Assembly: GCF_001552595.1 (NCBI RefSeq)
Contig: NZ_BCRM01000018.1
Span: forward strand, 1-64,000
Source: Rhodococcus erythropolis NBRC 15567
GTDB taxonomy: Bacteria; Actinomycetota; Actinomycetes; Mycobacteriales; Mycobacteriaceae
Reading direction: 5' to 3'
DNA length: 64,000 nt
How positions within the stretch are numbered: the stretch's first letter is position 1; every line of letters begins with the position of its first letter. Under the pieces are notes generated by a model, which was not told the origin of the DNA, ran no database searches, and was given only the letters and a program-made list of their open reading frames with translations. Shown piece by piece: positions 16,768 through 26,481 of the stretch. The position numbers were made by a program, and so were the translations under genes.

Positions 16768-19104
16768 ATGAGCGAGAACACGACCAACCCGCGCGTGTAC
16801 CTCACCGAAACCATGACAGAGGCCGAAGCCGGCGTGCTGCGAAAGTGGCTTGCCGACAAGGCAACCTCATCCGAAGCTCGGCCGGTCACCGTGAACATCA
16901 CCGACAAGACCCTTGCAGAACTGGCGGCTCGGACCGACGACCCGATGCTCGCACCGCTTCGCGTGGTGTGGATTCCGGACACCCATACCAAACACAACGT
17001 CGCGGTGCGACTGCGTGATGCGCTGGCACCACGCGATCCCCTCCACCCCGGACGCGGTGCGCAACGCAGAACCCTGCGCACCGACCCTTCACGGTGCCAG
17101 GTCATCGAAGGTGAGCCAGCACCACTGAGCGATCTCGAGCGTCGCCTCGAAAAGAGCGGTGGCGGTTCACTACCCGAGTTCATCCGACGGCAGGCCGCCC
17201 TCGCACTCGAGCGCGCCGAATTGGGCCTTCTGGGTGGCCAGTACAAGGTGTCGCGGTTCGTCGTCGACGAGATCACCGACACCCGCCGGTTCACCACCGA
17301 GGTGATGGCTTTGGCCGACCGGTTGAACATCGCCGTCGCCGAAGTCGACCGCCGCGCCCGTGAAGCTCTCGAAGAAATGGTTGCCACCCAGAGTCGCCAG
17401 GCCATCGCGGTGTGGGATCGCCTGGGCCGCTACTTCGCTCGCGCCTACAAGCTGGACGTGGACACGAGCCGCTTCGAGGAACTCCGTGAGCTGAACAAGG
17501 AACACTCACTGGTCTTCCTCCCCAGTCACCGTTCGTACCTCGATCCCCTCGTCCTGCGTCCGGCATTGATCGCGAACGGCTTGCCGCTCAATCACGTCAT
17601 GGGCGGCCTCAACATCAGCTTCTGGCCCATGGGCTCGATCCTCAAGCGCAGCGGCACCGTCTTCATTCGTCGAAGCATCGGCAACGACGAGGTCTACAAG
17701 TGGTCGATGCACGAGTACATGCGCTACCTGCTCACCAAACGCTTCAATCTGGAGTGGTACATCGAAGGTGGACGCGGGCGTACCGGGAAACTACGCCCAC
17801 CGCGCTTCGGTCTCCTGACCTACCTGACCAAGGCCTTTCAGGTCAGCGGCGCATCCGACGTGTACCTCGTCCCCGTCGCGCTGAGCTACGACCAGCTCTA
17901 CGAGGTCGGGGCAATGGCTGCCGAGGCACTCGGCGCCGAGAAGACACCGGAAGGCCTGCGCTGGATGGTGGGTTACGTACGCGCACAGGGAAAACGCAAC
18001 GGCGTCGCGCACGTGACCATCGGCCGGCCGCTCTCACTCGCGGACGCACTCAGCCAGGAAACCGATCAGCGCCTCGCCATTCAAAAGGCCGGCATCGAGG
18101 TGTGTCACCGCATCAACGAGGTCACGCCGGTGACCGTGTCTTCACTGGCGATGTTGGCGTTCCTCGGAATCGAAGACCGGGCGTTGACAGTTCGTGAACT
18201 CACCGCGATTCTCACGCCGCTGTTCGGATACATCACCGCGCGAAATCTTCCGATCGCCGGCGACGTCGAACTGTCCGATCCGCGTGTCATCGAGAAGGCG
18301 TTGCAGACACACGTCGATTCCGGTGTGCTCGAGCGCTTCGATCGCGGCGGCGAGCAGGTCTTCTACCTCGGCAAGGACCAGCATCTTGTTGCTGCCTTCT
18401 ACCGCAACAACACAATTCACTTTCTCGTCGTGCGCGCCATCACCGAACTCGTGCTCCAGGCAGCCGTCGAAGAGCGGTTCGAGGATCCCGTCGGAGACGG
18501 TTGGGCCGAGGCCAAGCGCATCCGCGACCTGATGAAGTTCGAGTTCTTCTTCAGCGACCGGGACACGTTCGAGCAGGAGATGCGAACCGAGCTGACCCTG
18601 ATCGATCCCGAGTGGGAAACCGTCATGGCCGCCGACAAACGAACCGAGCACATGATCGAGACGGTGCGGCCGTACCTCGCGCACCGAGTGCTGCAACCGT
18701 TCCTCGAGGCGTACCAGGTTGTCGCCGATCAGCTTGTGCTCGCGCCGATTTCGACGTCGTTCGACGAAAAGTCCTTCATCAGCAACTGCATCGACGTCGC
18801 ACATCAGCGTCGCCTGCGGCAGCAGATCGCCAGCAACGAATCGGTCTCCGGTGAGTTGTTCGCCACTGCACTGAATTTGGCGCGCAACCGCAACTTGATC
18901 GAAGTCGACGACGACGGAGTCCGGGCCAGGCGCCTGGCGTTTGCCGCGGAGATCAAGGTCCAGGTCGAACGTCTGCGCCATATCCGAGCACTCGCGCATG
19001 CACGGCTCGATCAGGTGGCAATGCCCGTGCCCGACGCCGCAGCAGTAGTGACCATTCCAGAAGCAAATCGAGCGCCCGCCGAGAACGAGGAAGTAGGACT
19101 GTGA
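16768..19104 (+). CDS. plsB: Glycerol-3-phosphate 1-O-acyltransferase (PlsB-type)
   Basis: The 778-residue protein matches the PlsB family. It has an N-terminal helical part, then the acyltransferase core with LPSHRSYLDPLVLR (HX4D motif) and YIEGGRGRTGKLRPPRFG (substrate motif), with PVALSYDQL further on. It would acylate sn-glycerol-3-phosphate to lysophosphatidate, the first step of phospholipid and TAG synthesis. It lies 3 bp after the WS/DGAT stop and overlaps the HAD-PlsC fusion by 4 bp (GTGA). The length is close to PlsB2 of mycobacteria. Confidence 0.93.
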   Translation: MSENTTNPRVYLTETMTEAEAGVLRKWLADKATSSEARPVTVNITDKTLAELAARTDDPMLAPLRVVWIPDTHTKHNVAVRLRDALAPRDPLHPGRGAQRRTLRTDPSRCQVIEGEPAPLSDLERRLEKSGGGSLPEFIRRQAALALERAELGLLGGQYKVSRFVVDEITDTRRFTTEVMALADRLNIAVAEVDRRAREALEEMVATQSRQAIAVWDRLGRYFARAYKLDVDTSRFEELRELNKEHSLVFLPSHRSYLDPLVLRPALIANGLPLNHVMGGLNISFWPMGSILKRSGTVFIRRSIGNDEVYKWSMHEYMRYLLTKRFNLEWYIEGGRGRTGKLRPPRFGLLTYLTKAFQVSGASDVYLVPVALSYDQLYEVGAMAAEALGAEKTPEGLRWMVGYVRAQGKRNGVAHVTIGRPLSLADALSQETDQRLAIQKAGIEVCHRINEVTPVTVSSLAMLAFLGIEDRALTVRELTAILTPLFGYITARNLPIAGDVELSDPRVIEKALQTHVDSGVLERFDRGGEQVFYLGKDQHLVAAFYRNNTIHFLVVRAITELVLQAAVEERFEDPVGDGWAEAKRIRDLMKFEFFFSDRDTFEQEMRTELTLIDPEWETVMAADKRTEHMIETVRPYLAHRVLQPFLEAYQVVADQLVLAPISTSFDEKSFISNCIDVAHQRRLRQQIASNESVSGELFATALNLARNRNLIEVDDDGVRARRLAFAAEIKVQVERLRHIRALAHARLDQVAMPVPDAAAVVTIPEANRAPAENEEVGL

Positions 19105-20534
19105 CCGGACTCGAGCGTCTGCACTCCGCCATCGAAGCCGCGCCTCCCGGGCCCGGAACGATCGCCGCCTTCGACCTCGACGGCACGTTGATCAGCGGGT
19201 ACTCAGCCAGCGTTGTGTACCGAGACCGCCTGCGGCGCTTGGATATCAGCGTCGGCGAATTGTTGCGCACCACCGGCGCCGCGATCGACACCCAGTTCCG
19301 TGGCGCTGATGTCGGAGCGCTGATGGACATCGGCGTTCGCGCCCTGGGCGGCCGTACCGTCGAGGAACTCAACGACTGGGGCCGACGGCTGTTCAAGCAG
19401 GAGATCGCCGCGATGATCTACCCGGAAGCCCGTGGGCTACTGGCGGCGCACCGGCGAGCCGGCCACACGATCGTGATGGCCACGTCGGCGACTCCGTTCC
19501 AGGCCAAGTACGTCGCCGAAGATCTCGACATCGAAGACGTGCTGTGCACCGAACCCGAAGTCGTCGACGGCATGCTCACCGGCGAACTGTCCTCGCCCGC
19601 TCTGTGGGGGCCGGCCAAGGCCAATGCCCTTGCGGGCTATGCCGAGAAGATGGGCGCCGACTTGAAGAACGCGTTTGCGTACTCCAACGGTGTCGAAGAC
19701 GTCTTCATGCTCGAGGCCGTCGGGCGACCTGTCGCGTTGAATCCCGATCGTGGTCTGGCCAGGATCGCGTTGCGCAATCACTGGCCTTCGGTCAGCCTGC
19801 GTAAACCGCAACGAGGCGCAACACCGATCTCGACGATCCGAACGGCAACCGCCATGGGTGCGCTTGCTGCCACCGCCGCCCTCGGCGCGTCGGCGGGCAT
19901 CGTCACCGGCAACCGTCAACTGGGTGCGAACCTGGTCGGCACCTACGGCCCCGACATCTCGCTCTCACTGCTCGGCATCGACGTCGAGATCGACGGCGAG
20001 CACAACGTGTGGGACCACCGCCCGGCGGTGTTCATGTTCAACCATCAGAGTTCCCTGGACATGTTGGTCCTGGGAACTGTGATCAAGCGTGACGTGACCG
20101 GCGTCGCGAAGAAGGAAGCGGCAAGCGATCCACGGTTCATGCCCGTCGGTGCACTGCTCGACGTCGCCTACATCGACCGCACCGACACCACAAAAGCGAA
20201 GGCTGCGCTGCAACCGGCAGTCGACAAGCTCAAGAATGGTGTCTCGATAGTCATAGCTCCGGAGGGCACCCGTTCTCCGACGCCACGCCTGGGCCCTTTC
20301 AAGAAGGGCGGATTTCACTTGGCGATCCAAGCCGGTGTGCCGATCGTGCCCGTGGTGATTCACAATGCGGGTGAACGGATGTGGCGCAATTCGCTTGTCG
20401 CCCATCCAGGCCCGGTCTACGTCTCGGTGCTCGATCCCATCTCGACCGAAGGCTGGGAGACCAAAGACCTCGACGCACACGTCGAGAAGGTACGCGCGCA
20501 GTTCGAAGCTGCGCTACTTGCCGGCCACCGCTGA
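19101..20534 (+). CDS. HAD phosphatase-PlsC acyltransferase fusion
   Basis: The 477-residue protein is a fusion. Residues ~15-235 are an HAD-IB phosphatase with AFDLDGTLISGYSASV (motif I) and the YSNGVEDVFML loop. Residues ~250-470 are a 1-acylglycerol-3-phosphate acyltransferase with NHQSSLDML (NHx4D) and PEGTRSPTPRLGPFKKGGF. It matches Rv2483c-type proteins. The order PlsB, then PlsC with a phosphatase domain, then DGAT gives phosphatidate and possibly diacylglycerol for TAG. The GTG start overlaps plsB by 4 bp. The 3' end overlaps the convergent isomerase gene by 21 bp. Confidence 0.9.
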   Translation: MTGLERLHSAIEAAPPGPGTIAAFDLDGTLISGYSASVVYRDRLRRLDISVGELLRTTGAAIDTQFRGADVGALMDIGVRALGGRTVEELNDWGRRLFKQEIAAMIYPEARGLLAAHRRAGHTIVMATSATPFQAKYVAEDLDIEDVLCTEPEVVDGMLTGELSSPALWGPAKANALAGYAEKMGADLKNAFAYSNGVEDVFMLEAVGRPVALNPDRGLARIALRNHWPSVSLRKPQRGATPISTIRTATAMGALAATAALGASAGIVTGNRQLGANLVGTYGPDISLSLLGIDVEIDGEHNVWDHRPAVFMFNHQSSLDMLVLGTVIKRDVTGVAKKEAASDPRFMPVGALLDVAYIDRTDTTKAKAALQPAVDKLKNGVSIVIAPEGTRSPTPRLGPFKKGGFHLAIQAGVPIVPVVIHNAGERMWRNSLVAHPGPVYVSVLDPISTEGWETKDLDAHVEKVRAQFEAALLAGHR

Positions 20535-21398
20535 GCGTGCCAGGTGCTCGCGTGCAAACGCGAGCGCCTGCGCCAGCATCGACGACCGCTCCCGCCGGGT
20601 GCGCGCGTTCTGCGTGTTGATCTCGATGACAGCCTGGCCGCTGAATTCGCTCGCAGCCAATTGCTGACACAACTCCGCGCACGGCTGTGAGCCATGCCCC
20701 GGAATCAGGTGCTCGTCCATCGACGCCCCGCGACCGTCGGCCAGGTGCAGGTGCTCGAGCCCCTTGCCCATACGGGAGGCCAACTCCAAGGCATCCATGC
20801 CCGCCGTCGCGGTGTGCGAAAGGTCGAGTGTGTAGTGAGCGTGATCGGAATCGGTCGGGTCGTACGACGGACTGAACGCGGACAACGCTGCCCCCGGACC
20901 ACCACGCTTACGCAGACGCTCCGCGGATTTGTCCTTGCCGCCGAAGAAGCTGTCGGCGCGCATGGGGAACATGTTCTCCACCGCCACCACGACGCTGCTC
21001 TTCGATTCGAGATCGACAACCTGTTCCGCGAAGCCTTCGGCGTACTTGCGCTGCCACCGGAACGGCGGGTGGACGACCACCGTCGTCGCTCCCAAGGTTT
21101 CGGCAGTGCGTACCGAACGCTCGAGCTTCTCGACCGGATCGGAACCCCACACGCGCTGCGAAATCAGCAGACACGGCGCATGCACGGCCTGCACCGGAAT
21201 CGCATACTTGCGAACGAGGGCAGCCACAGCACCGATGTCCTGACTCACGGATTCGGCCCACACCATCAGTTCGACACCGTCGTATCCGAGATCAGCGGCG
21301 TAGCGAAATGCTGCTTCCGTGTTCTCCGGATATACCGAAGCCGTCGACAAGCCGACAGCGATCGGCCGACGAACCATGCGCTGCGATCCCCCGATCAT
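20514..21398 (-). CDS. Sugar phosphate isomerase/epimerase-like TIM-barrel protein
   Basis: The 294-residue protein has the AP-endonuclease-2-like TIM barrel: GLSTASVYPENTEAAFRYA at the start, YDGVELMVW, VVVHPPFRWQ, VVAVENMFP, HYTLDLSHTATAG and AVIEINT, with metal-binding His/Glu/Asp positions. The mycobacterial syntenic gene is recalled as Rv0498. Substrate unknown. The ATG at 21398 is the longest; an ATG at 21377 (MVRRPIAVGLS) has GGGGG 10 nt upstream and may be the true start. It follows the upstream membrane-protein gene by 7-28 bp and overlaps plsC at its 3' end. Confidence 0.82.
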   Translation of the reverse strand: MIGGSQRMVRRPIAVGLSTASVYPENTEAAFRYAADLGYDGVELMVWAESVSQDIGAVAALVRKYAIPVQAVHAPCLLISQRVWGSDPVEKLERSVRTAETLGATTVVVHPPFRWQRKYAEGFAEQVVDLESKSSVVVAVENMFPMRADSFFGGKDKSAERLRKRGGPGAALSAFSPSYDPTDSDHAHYTLDLSHTATAGMDALELASRMGKGLEHLHLADGRGASMDEHLIPGHGSQPCAELCQQLAASEFSGQAVIEINTQNARTRRERSSMLAQALAFAREHLARSAVAGK

Positions 21399-21405
21399 CG
21401 TCCGA

Positions 21406-22524
21406 TCAACCCGAGGTCAACAAGAACGCCAGTGGACCGAGCGTCACGATCATGCCGACGACCACCGCGATCACGAAACTCGTGATGTCGTCCGTCTTGC
21501 GCAGAACTCGCACGACGGCCACCAAGCCGACGATCACGATCAGCGCGAGCACCAACGCCACCCACGGCAGCATGTCCCACAGCTTCTCGAAGCCCTTGAA
21601 CATCGCGCCGCCGACGATCAGTGCAACAACCACCTGACCGGCAAGCACTGCCCATTCACGGATCGAGTTACGCTCGCCTGCCTCTTCCGCTGCCGGTTCG
21701 GCTTCGACATCGGACTCCGCGACGGCACTGGACTTTTTTGCACCGTCATCGACAGCCGGCGCCTTGACCAGATCGACCACGGCGGTCGATTCGGCCTCGC
21801 CGGCATCCGCGTCTGCGATCTTGTCGATCAGTTCGGTGCTCTCTTCCGGCGCGGCCGGAGCAGGAGCAGTCGGTGCAGGTGCCTTCACGACAGGAGTGGG
21901 GACACGCGGCGGCAGGATCGGCGGACGCAACGACGGCGACTGGGTTGCGGCGCGCTCCTGACGCATCAGATCGCCCGCCAGGGTCTGACCCGACAGCAGT
22001 GCTGGTTCCTGCGTTACCTGCGTCGGTGACGAGGAGTTGAGCGGTGCCCGGCTCACCCACTGTCCGGGCGAGGACTTCGAGGTCTGTCCCGGCGAAGGCG
22101 TGGAAGTCGGCTTCGGAGTGGTGACCGGCGGTGTGGCAACCGGCTTCGACTCGGCCTTGGGTGCCTGCGGCTCGTCATCGTCATCGTCGTCGTCGAACGA
22201 GACGGCGAAGGCGGCGGTGCGGTCGGCGGGAACCTTCGGTGCCGGTTCGGCTGACTTGGCGGTTTCCGCGACAGCCTCGGCCGGCGCAGAAGGTGCAGCG
22301 TTTTCTGGCGCAGCTGCTTCAGGCTGGGCTGCTGGTTCGTCCGACTCTGGCTCGGCGGCCGCGCGCGATCCCGACTGGCGAACGATCGGGATCTCACCCG
22401 TCAGTTCGGCGACGGAGATGCCACCGGCTACGCCGCGCCGGCGTCGTCCACCTCGGGATTCGACGCTCTGACCGTTCCGCTTGAGCAGTTCCGCTACGGA
22501 AATCTGCTGACTGTCCTCGGTCAT
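21406..22524 (-). CDS. Long Pro/Ala-rich protein with C-terminal membrane helices
   Basis: The 372-residue protein has an N-terminal segment SVAELLKRNGQSVESR and a repeated-like motif VAGGISVAELTGEI. A long disordered Pro/Ala/Glu/Ser-rich stretch (about 45-270) includes an acidic run SFDDDDDDDEPQ. Three to four membrane helices follow near the C-terminus (AVLAGQVVVALIVGGAMF onwards). It matches the mycobacterial Rv0497-type protein in position and layout. It starts at the ATG at 22524, sharing one base with the ppx stop (TGATG). Function unknown; the disordered tail suggests a scaffold for partners at the membrane. Confidence 0.8.
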   Translation of the reverse strand: MTEDSQQISVAELLKRNGQSVESRGGRRRRGVAGGISVAELTGEIPIVRQSGSRAAAEPESDEPAAQPEAAAPENAAPSAPAEAVAETAKSAEPAPKVPADRTAAFAVSFDDDDDDDEPQAPKAESKPVATPPVTTPKPTSTPSPGQTSKSSPGQWVSRAPLNSSSPTQVTQEPALLSGQTLAGDLMRQERAATQSPSLRPPILPPRVPTPVVKAPAPTAPAPAAPEESTELIDKIADADAGEAESTAVVDLVKAPAVDDGAKKSSAVAESDVEAEPAAEEAGERNSIREWAVLAGQVVVALIVGGAMFKGFEKLWDMLPWVALVLALIVIVGLVAVVRVLRKTDDITSFVIAVVVGMIVTLGPLAFLLTSG

Positions 22525-23474
22525 CAAGCACTCACCACCAATTCACCGCCCATTTCTGTGTCGAGCTTTCGCAGAATCAGACCCTCACGCAGTGCCCAGG
22601 GACAAATTTCCAGTTCGTCCACTCCGAGCGCCCGCATGGTTGCCTCTGCGATGAGCGCGCCGGCCACAATCTGCTGTGACCGATCCGAGCTCACTCCTTC
22701 CAATTCTGCACGGTCCGCTGCCGTCATCCTGGATATGAAGGCTATGAGTTGCCTGAGTCCGCTGGAAGTCAGGGTCCGTTTTGCCCGGGGGCCTGCGGCA
22801 GAAGGGGCCGCGCCGGTGAGCCGAGCCAACGATCGGAAGGTCTTCGAGGTCCCGACCGTGCGGTCCCAGTCGCCGGCGGCGCGCAGTTCCTTGGCTGGTC
22901 CGACCAACTCCGCGTCCAGCCAGTCGCGCAATACAGCGACCCGGCGCTTGCCCGGCGGATCAGCCTGTAGCCAGTCGCGCGTCAACCGTCCCGCACCGAG
23001 TTGCAGTGAGAAGGCGACGTCCGGATCCTCGTCACCGCCTGCGGTGAGTTCGAGCGAGCCGCCGCCGATGTCCAGGTTCAGGATGCGTCCGGCGCTCCAG
23101 CCGTACCAGCGGCGCACGGCAAGAAAGGTCAGGCGGGCTTCGTCGACCCCGGAGAGAACCTCGAGATTGACTCCGGTCTCGGCGCGGACGCGGGCGAGCA
23201 CAGCTTCGGAATTGTTGGCGTCACGGACGGCGGAAGTGGCAAAAGCCATCATTTCCTCGCACCCGGACGTCTTGGCGATACCGGCGAATTCGGAGACCGT
23301 CGACACCAACCGATCGGCCCCTGACGTGGTGATATCGCCGCGGTCGTCAGTGTTTTCTGCCAGCCTCAACGTGGACTTGGTCGAGCTCATGGGTGTTGGG
23401 TGGCCGCCCCGATGGGCGTCCACAACCAATAGATGGACGGTATTGCTTCCGACGTCGAGTACCCCTAGTCGCAC
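22524..23474 (-). CDS. ppx: Exopolyphosphatase / Ppx-GppA family
   Basis: The 316-residue protein belongs to the ASKHA Ppx/GppA family. It begins [20 protein letters not shown] (nucleotide-binding P-loop-like motif), with [16 protein letters not shown] (phosphate 2) and later [16 protein letters not shown]. It hydrolyses polyphosphate or pppGpp; the syntenic M. tuberculosis gene (Rv0496, recalled) is a short-form exopolyphosphatase. The length, about 316, fits the short form without the extra C-terminal domain. The start is a GTG. It is close to the phosphate regulators regX3-senX3. Confidence 0.9.
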   Translation of the reverse strand: MRLGVLDVGSNTVHLLVVDAHRGGHPTPMSSTKSTLRLAENTDDRGDITTSGADRLVSTVSEFAGIAKTSGCEEMMAFATSAVRDANNSEAVLARVRAETGVNLEVLSGVDEARLTFLAVRRWYGWSAGRILNLDIGGGSLELTAGGDEDPDVAFSLQLGAGRLTRDWLQADPPGKRRVAVLRDWLDAELVGPAKELRAAGDWDRTVGTSKTFRSLARLTGAAPSAAGPRAKRTLTSSGLRQLIAFISRMTAADRAELEGVSSDRSQQIVAGALIAEATMRALGVDELEICPWALREGLILRKLDTEMGGELVVSA

Positions 23475-23507
23475 ATCGCCACGTTACTGGGTCTACCGTC
23501 GGCCCTT

Positions 23508-24326
23508 GTGACAGCAGGTAACCCAGACCGGTCCCACAAGATGACTCCGAGCCCCGAGGTCGATCTCGATTTCCCGCGCGAATGGGTCGAATTTGTCGAT
23601 CCGGACAACTCCGAGCACCTCATTTCCGCTGATATGACGTGGTTGCTCTCGCATTGGACCTGCGTGTTCGGCACGCCGGCGTGTCAGGGCATCATCGGCG
23701 ACCGCCCGGACGACGGCTGCTGCTCGCACGGCGCTTTCCTCTCCGATCAGGAGGATCAGGACAAGCTCGATGCGTCAGTGAAAATGCTCACAGCCGAAGA
23801 CTGGCAGTTCATGGAAAAGGGTCTCGGCAAGAAGGGCTACGTCGAAGAAGACGACCTCGAGGACGAGCCCGCGCTGCGCACCCGCCGCTACAAAGGTGCA
23901 TGCATCTTCCTCAACCGGCCGGGTTTTGCCGGCGGCGAGGGCTGCGCACTGCATTCCATGGCGCTCAAGAAGGGCATCGAGCCGCTCGAGGTGAAGCCGG
24001 ACGTGTGCTGGCAGCTACCCATCCGCCGCACCCAGGACTGGGTCGACCGGCCGGACGGCGTTCAGATCCTCAAGACCACGATCACCGAGTACGACCGCCG
24101 CGGCTGGGGTGAGGGCGGCGACGACCTCGCCTGGTACTGCTCCGGCTCCCCCGACGCTCATGTCGGGGAGCGGCAGGTCTGGCAGTCCTACGGGCCGGAA
24201 CTGACAGAGCTTCTCGGAAAGCGTGCGTACGACGAGCTGGCTCGCCTCTGCAGGCGTCGCGCCGGCCTCGGCCTCATAGCAGTCCATCCGGCGACCACGA
24301 TCGCTCAGAACAAAGCTCAGGGCTGA
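23508..24326 (+). CDS. Conserved Cys-rich actinobacterial protein (Rv0495c-like)
   Basis: The 272-residue protein has conserved cysteines in [28 protein letters not shown] and GGEGCALH, plus CWQLP. These resemble the metal-binding cysteine layout of YkgJ-type or zinc/iron-binding proteins. The region [20 protein letters not shown] opens the conserved part, and the second start candidate is the ATG encoding MTPSPEV. It is divergent from ppx with a 33-bp gap, so promoters overlap. In mycobacteria the same gene lies next to ppx (Rv0495c, recalled). Function is unknown. Confidence 0.78.
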   Translation: MTAGNPDRSHKMTPSPEVDLDFPREWVEFVDPDNSEHLISADMTWLLSHWTCVFGTPACQGIIGDRPDDGCCSHGAFLSDQEDQDKLDASVKMLTAEDWQFMEKGLGKKGYVEEDDLEDEPALRTRRYKGACIFLNRPGFAGGEGCALHSMALKKGIEPLEVKPDVCWQLPIRRTQDWVDRPDGVQILKTTITEYDRRGWGEGGDDLAWYCSGSPDAHVGERQVWQSYGPELTELLGKRAYDELARLCRRRAGLGLIAVHPATTIAQNKAQG

Positions 24327-24343
24327 CTCCACGTAAACAAAAA

Positions 24344-24383
24344 GAATTCAGCCGCTCACACGATCGTGTGGGCGGCTGAATTC
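24344..24383. terminator. Bidirectional hairpin between convergent genes
   Basis: The segment reads GAATTCAGCCGC then a loop with CACACGATCGTGTG and ends GCGGCTGAATTC, giving long near-perfect arms. It lies between the convergent 3' ends at 24326 and 24398. On the plus side an A-rich stretch precedes it, and on the minus strand this gives a U-rich 3' end for the regX3 transcript. Confidence 0.8.
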
Positions 24384-24397
24384 GTCTCGAGGTTCGA

Positions 24398-25087
24398 TCA
24401 CGCTTCGAGCTTGTAGCCCAATCCTCGGACCGTGACCAGGTGTTCGGGCTTGGCCGGATCCGATTCGATCTTCGAACGCAACCGCTTCACGTGTACGTCA
24501 AGGGTTTTGGTGTCACCGACGTAGTCGGCGCCCCAGACGCGGTCGATCAACTGTCCGCGGGTCAGCACCCGGCCGGAGTTGCGGAGCAGGTACTCGAGGA
24601 GGTCGAACTCCTTGAGCGGCAACGTCACCGGGTTTCCAGCGACCTGCACGACGTGACGCTCGACGTCCATCCGCACCGGTCCGGCCTCGAGCACCCCATT
24701 GTCGGAGGCGAGATCCGCCTCGTTCTCCACCCCGCGACGCAGCACCGCACGGATGCGGGCAATCAGCTCGCGCGCCGAATACGGTTTGGTCACATAGTCG
24801 TCCGCGCCGAGTTCCAGGCCGACGACCTTGTCGATCTCACTGTCACGCGCCGTCACCATGATGACGGGAACGCCGGAGCGCGACCGCAGCGCCTTGCAGA
24901 CGTCGGTGCCACTCATGCCGGGCAGCATGAGGTCGAGCAGGACGATGTCCGCTCCGGAGCGATCGAATTCCGCCAACGCCGACGGTCCGTCGTTGACGAT
25001 GGTGGTCTCGAAGCCCTCCTTGCGGAGCAGGAACGCCAGCGGGTCCGCCAAGGACTCCTCGTCCTCCACGATCAGCACACTCGTCAT
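24398..25087 (-). CDS. regX3: OmpR/PhoB-family response regulator RegX3
   Basis: The 229-residue protein has a receiver domain ([16 protein letters not shown]; phospho-acceptor Asp52 in [11 protein letters not shown]; Lys101 in TKPYSAREL) and a C-terminal winged helix with [13 protein letters not shown]. RegX3 is activated at phosphate limitation and controls phosphate uptake genes in mycobacteria. It overlaps the senX3 3' end by 4 bp (ATGA), confirming a two-component operon with SenX3. The gene is the downstream member of that operon. Confidence 0.95.
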   Translation of the reverse strand: MTSVLIVEDEESLADPLAFLLRKEGFETTIVNDGPSALAEFDRSGADIVLLDLMLPGMSGTDVCKALRSRSGVPVIMVTARDSEIDKVVGLELGADDYVTKPYSARELIARIRAVLRRGVENEADLASDNGVLEAGPVRMDVERHVVQVAGNPVTLPLKEFDLLEYLLRNSGRVLTRGQLIDRVWGADYVGDTKTLDVHVKRLRSKIESDPAKPEHLVTVRGLGYKLEA

Positions 25088-26319
25088 CGTTTGGCCTCCA
25101 TGCCGTTTTCTCTACTGCCTTGTTCTCGTCTGCCGATCCGCGTGGAACCGGCGGTTCCCGCGTCGTCAGAGTCGATGTCGTCGTCCGACTCCACGTGTGC
25201 CGGTATCTGCAACGTGAAGGTAGACCCTGTTCCCGGTTTGCTCCACAGTTCGATGGAGCCGTTGTGATTGGCCGCGACGTGTTTGACGATCGCCAGCCCC
25301 AGACCGGTTCCGCCGGTCTGCCGTGACCGCGCCTTGTCCACGCGGAAGAATCTCTCGAACACTCGCTCCTGGTCCGCTTTCGCGATGCCTTCTCCTCGGT
25401 CGGTGACTGCGATCGCGACATTGTCGCCGCGTACCGACCGACTGACGGACACCGGAGAACCCTTGGGCGAGTATGCAATAGCGTTCTCGATGAGGTTGGA
25501 CAATGCTGTGACGAGGAGAGTCTGATCCCCGAGTACTTCCAGCCCACTCGGATGGTCTGTGGTGACGGTGATCCCGGCGGCCTCGGCCGACAGATTCGAC
25601 CTCGACAGTGCCTCGGACACCACGGTGTCGACGTCGACCACGTCGAGATCCGGCAGCTTCTCGGCGCCCTGGAGGCGCGAGAGTGCGATCAACTCGGTGA
25701 CCATCTTGCCCAGACGAATCGACTCGCCCAGCACCCGTTCGCCGAAGTGCCGCACCGATTCCGGGTCGTCAGCAGATTCGAGCAGTGCCTCCGCGAGCAA
25801 ACTCATCGCACCGACCGGCGTCTTCAGTTCGTGGCTGACGTTCGCGACGAAATCGCGTCGCGTCGCCTCCATGCGGACCTGCTCGGAATCGTCGTCGGCG
25901 AACAGGACCACGAAATTGCGATCGTCCTTGCTGAGCAACCGGGCCGTGCCACGTACCGCGATCTTGTCGCGGCCGCGCTGAGCGGTCTGCGCCGTCAGAT
26001 CGACCTCGACGGCTTGGCCCGTCCGCAGAACTTCCTGAGCAGCCCGCCAAGCTCGCTCGTCGACCAGACGATTCTTGACGAGGCCGAGTTCCTCGGCGCG
26101 AGGGTTGAAGAGCACGACGTCGTGGAAACCGTCGACGACGGCGATACCGCTTTCCGAAGCCAACACGATGAGGTCGAGAACCTGAGACATCGTGAGCCCG
26201 GTCTGTTCGTCCGAGCGCTGACTCTGGCGCGACGACAGCCTGGGCACCAGCACCCCGCCGACGAGGTAGCCGACCAAGCCGGCGACCACGACCAGCAGCA
26301 CTGCAATCACGACACTCAC
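25084..26319 (-). CDS. senX3: Two-component sensor histidine kinase SenX3
   Basis: The 411-residue protein has two membrane helices near the N-terminus (residues ~1-25), a PAS-like domain (about 45-145), then a DHp domain with the phospho-acceptor His163 in [13 protein letters not shown]. The ATP-binding part follows ([33 protein letters not shown]). In mycobacteria SenX3 works with RegX3 under phosphate limitation. The GTG at 26319 is chosen because longer frames would extend into an implausible Arg-rich N-terminus; the Shine-Dalgarno is weak. The C-terminus overlaps regX3. Confidence 0.93.
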   Translation of the reverse strand: MSVVIAVLLVVVAGLVGYLVGGVLVPRLSSRQSQRSDEQTGLTMSQVLDLIVLASESGIAVVDGFHDVVLFNPRAEELGLVKNRLVDERAWRAAQEVLRTGQAVEVDLTAQTAQRGRDKIAVRGTARLLSKDDRNFVVLFADDDSEQVRMEATRRDFVANVSHELKTPVGAMSLLAEALLESADDPESVRHFGERVLGESIRLGKMVTELIALSRLQGAEKLPDLDVVDVDTVVSEALSRSNLSAEAAGITVTTDHPSGLEVLGDQTLLVTALSNLIENAIAYSPKGSPVSVSRSVRGDNVAIAVTDRGEGIAKADQERVFERFFRVDKARSRQTGGTGLGLAIVKHVAANHNGSIELWSKPGTGSTFTLQIPAHVESDDDIDSDDAGTAGSTRIGRREQGSRENGMEAKR

Positions 26320-26429
26320 GGCGCAATCGTACGTTCGCGCGAAGTGTCGGTTACGGCGGGTTCGGACGTTCCCGCCCGCGTAATCCGCCAGGTGGACGGC
26401 GTTGGTTCGTCGTTCATCTGTTGTTGGCC

Positions 26430-26462
26430 GAGGCCCCCCGAAAACACTGTTCGGGGGGCCTC
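26430..26462 (-). terminator. Hairpin downstream of gpm gene
   Basis: Arms 26430-26442 and 26450-26462 are 13-bp perfect complements (GAGGCCCCCCGAA/TTCGGGGGGCCTC) around a 7-nt loop. It starts 20 bp after the gpm stop, within the 162-bp gap upstream of senX3. It should terminate the gpm transcript. The rest of the gap holds the senX3 promoter region; no further element is clear. Confidence 0.8.
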
Positions 26463-26481
26463 GACGCACATCATCGGGTTG

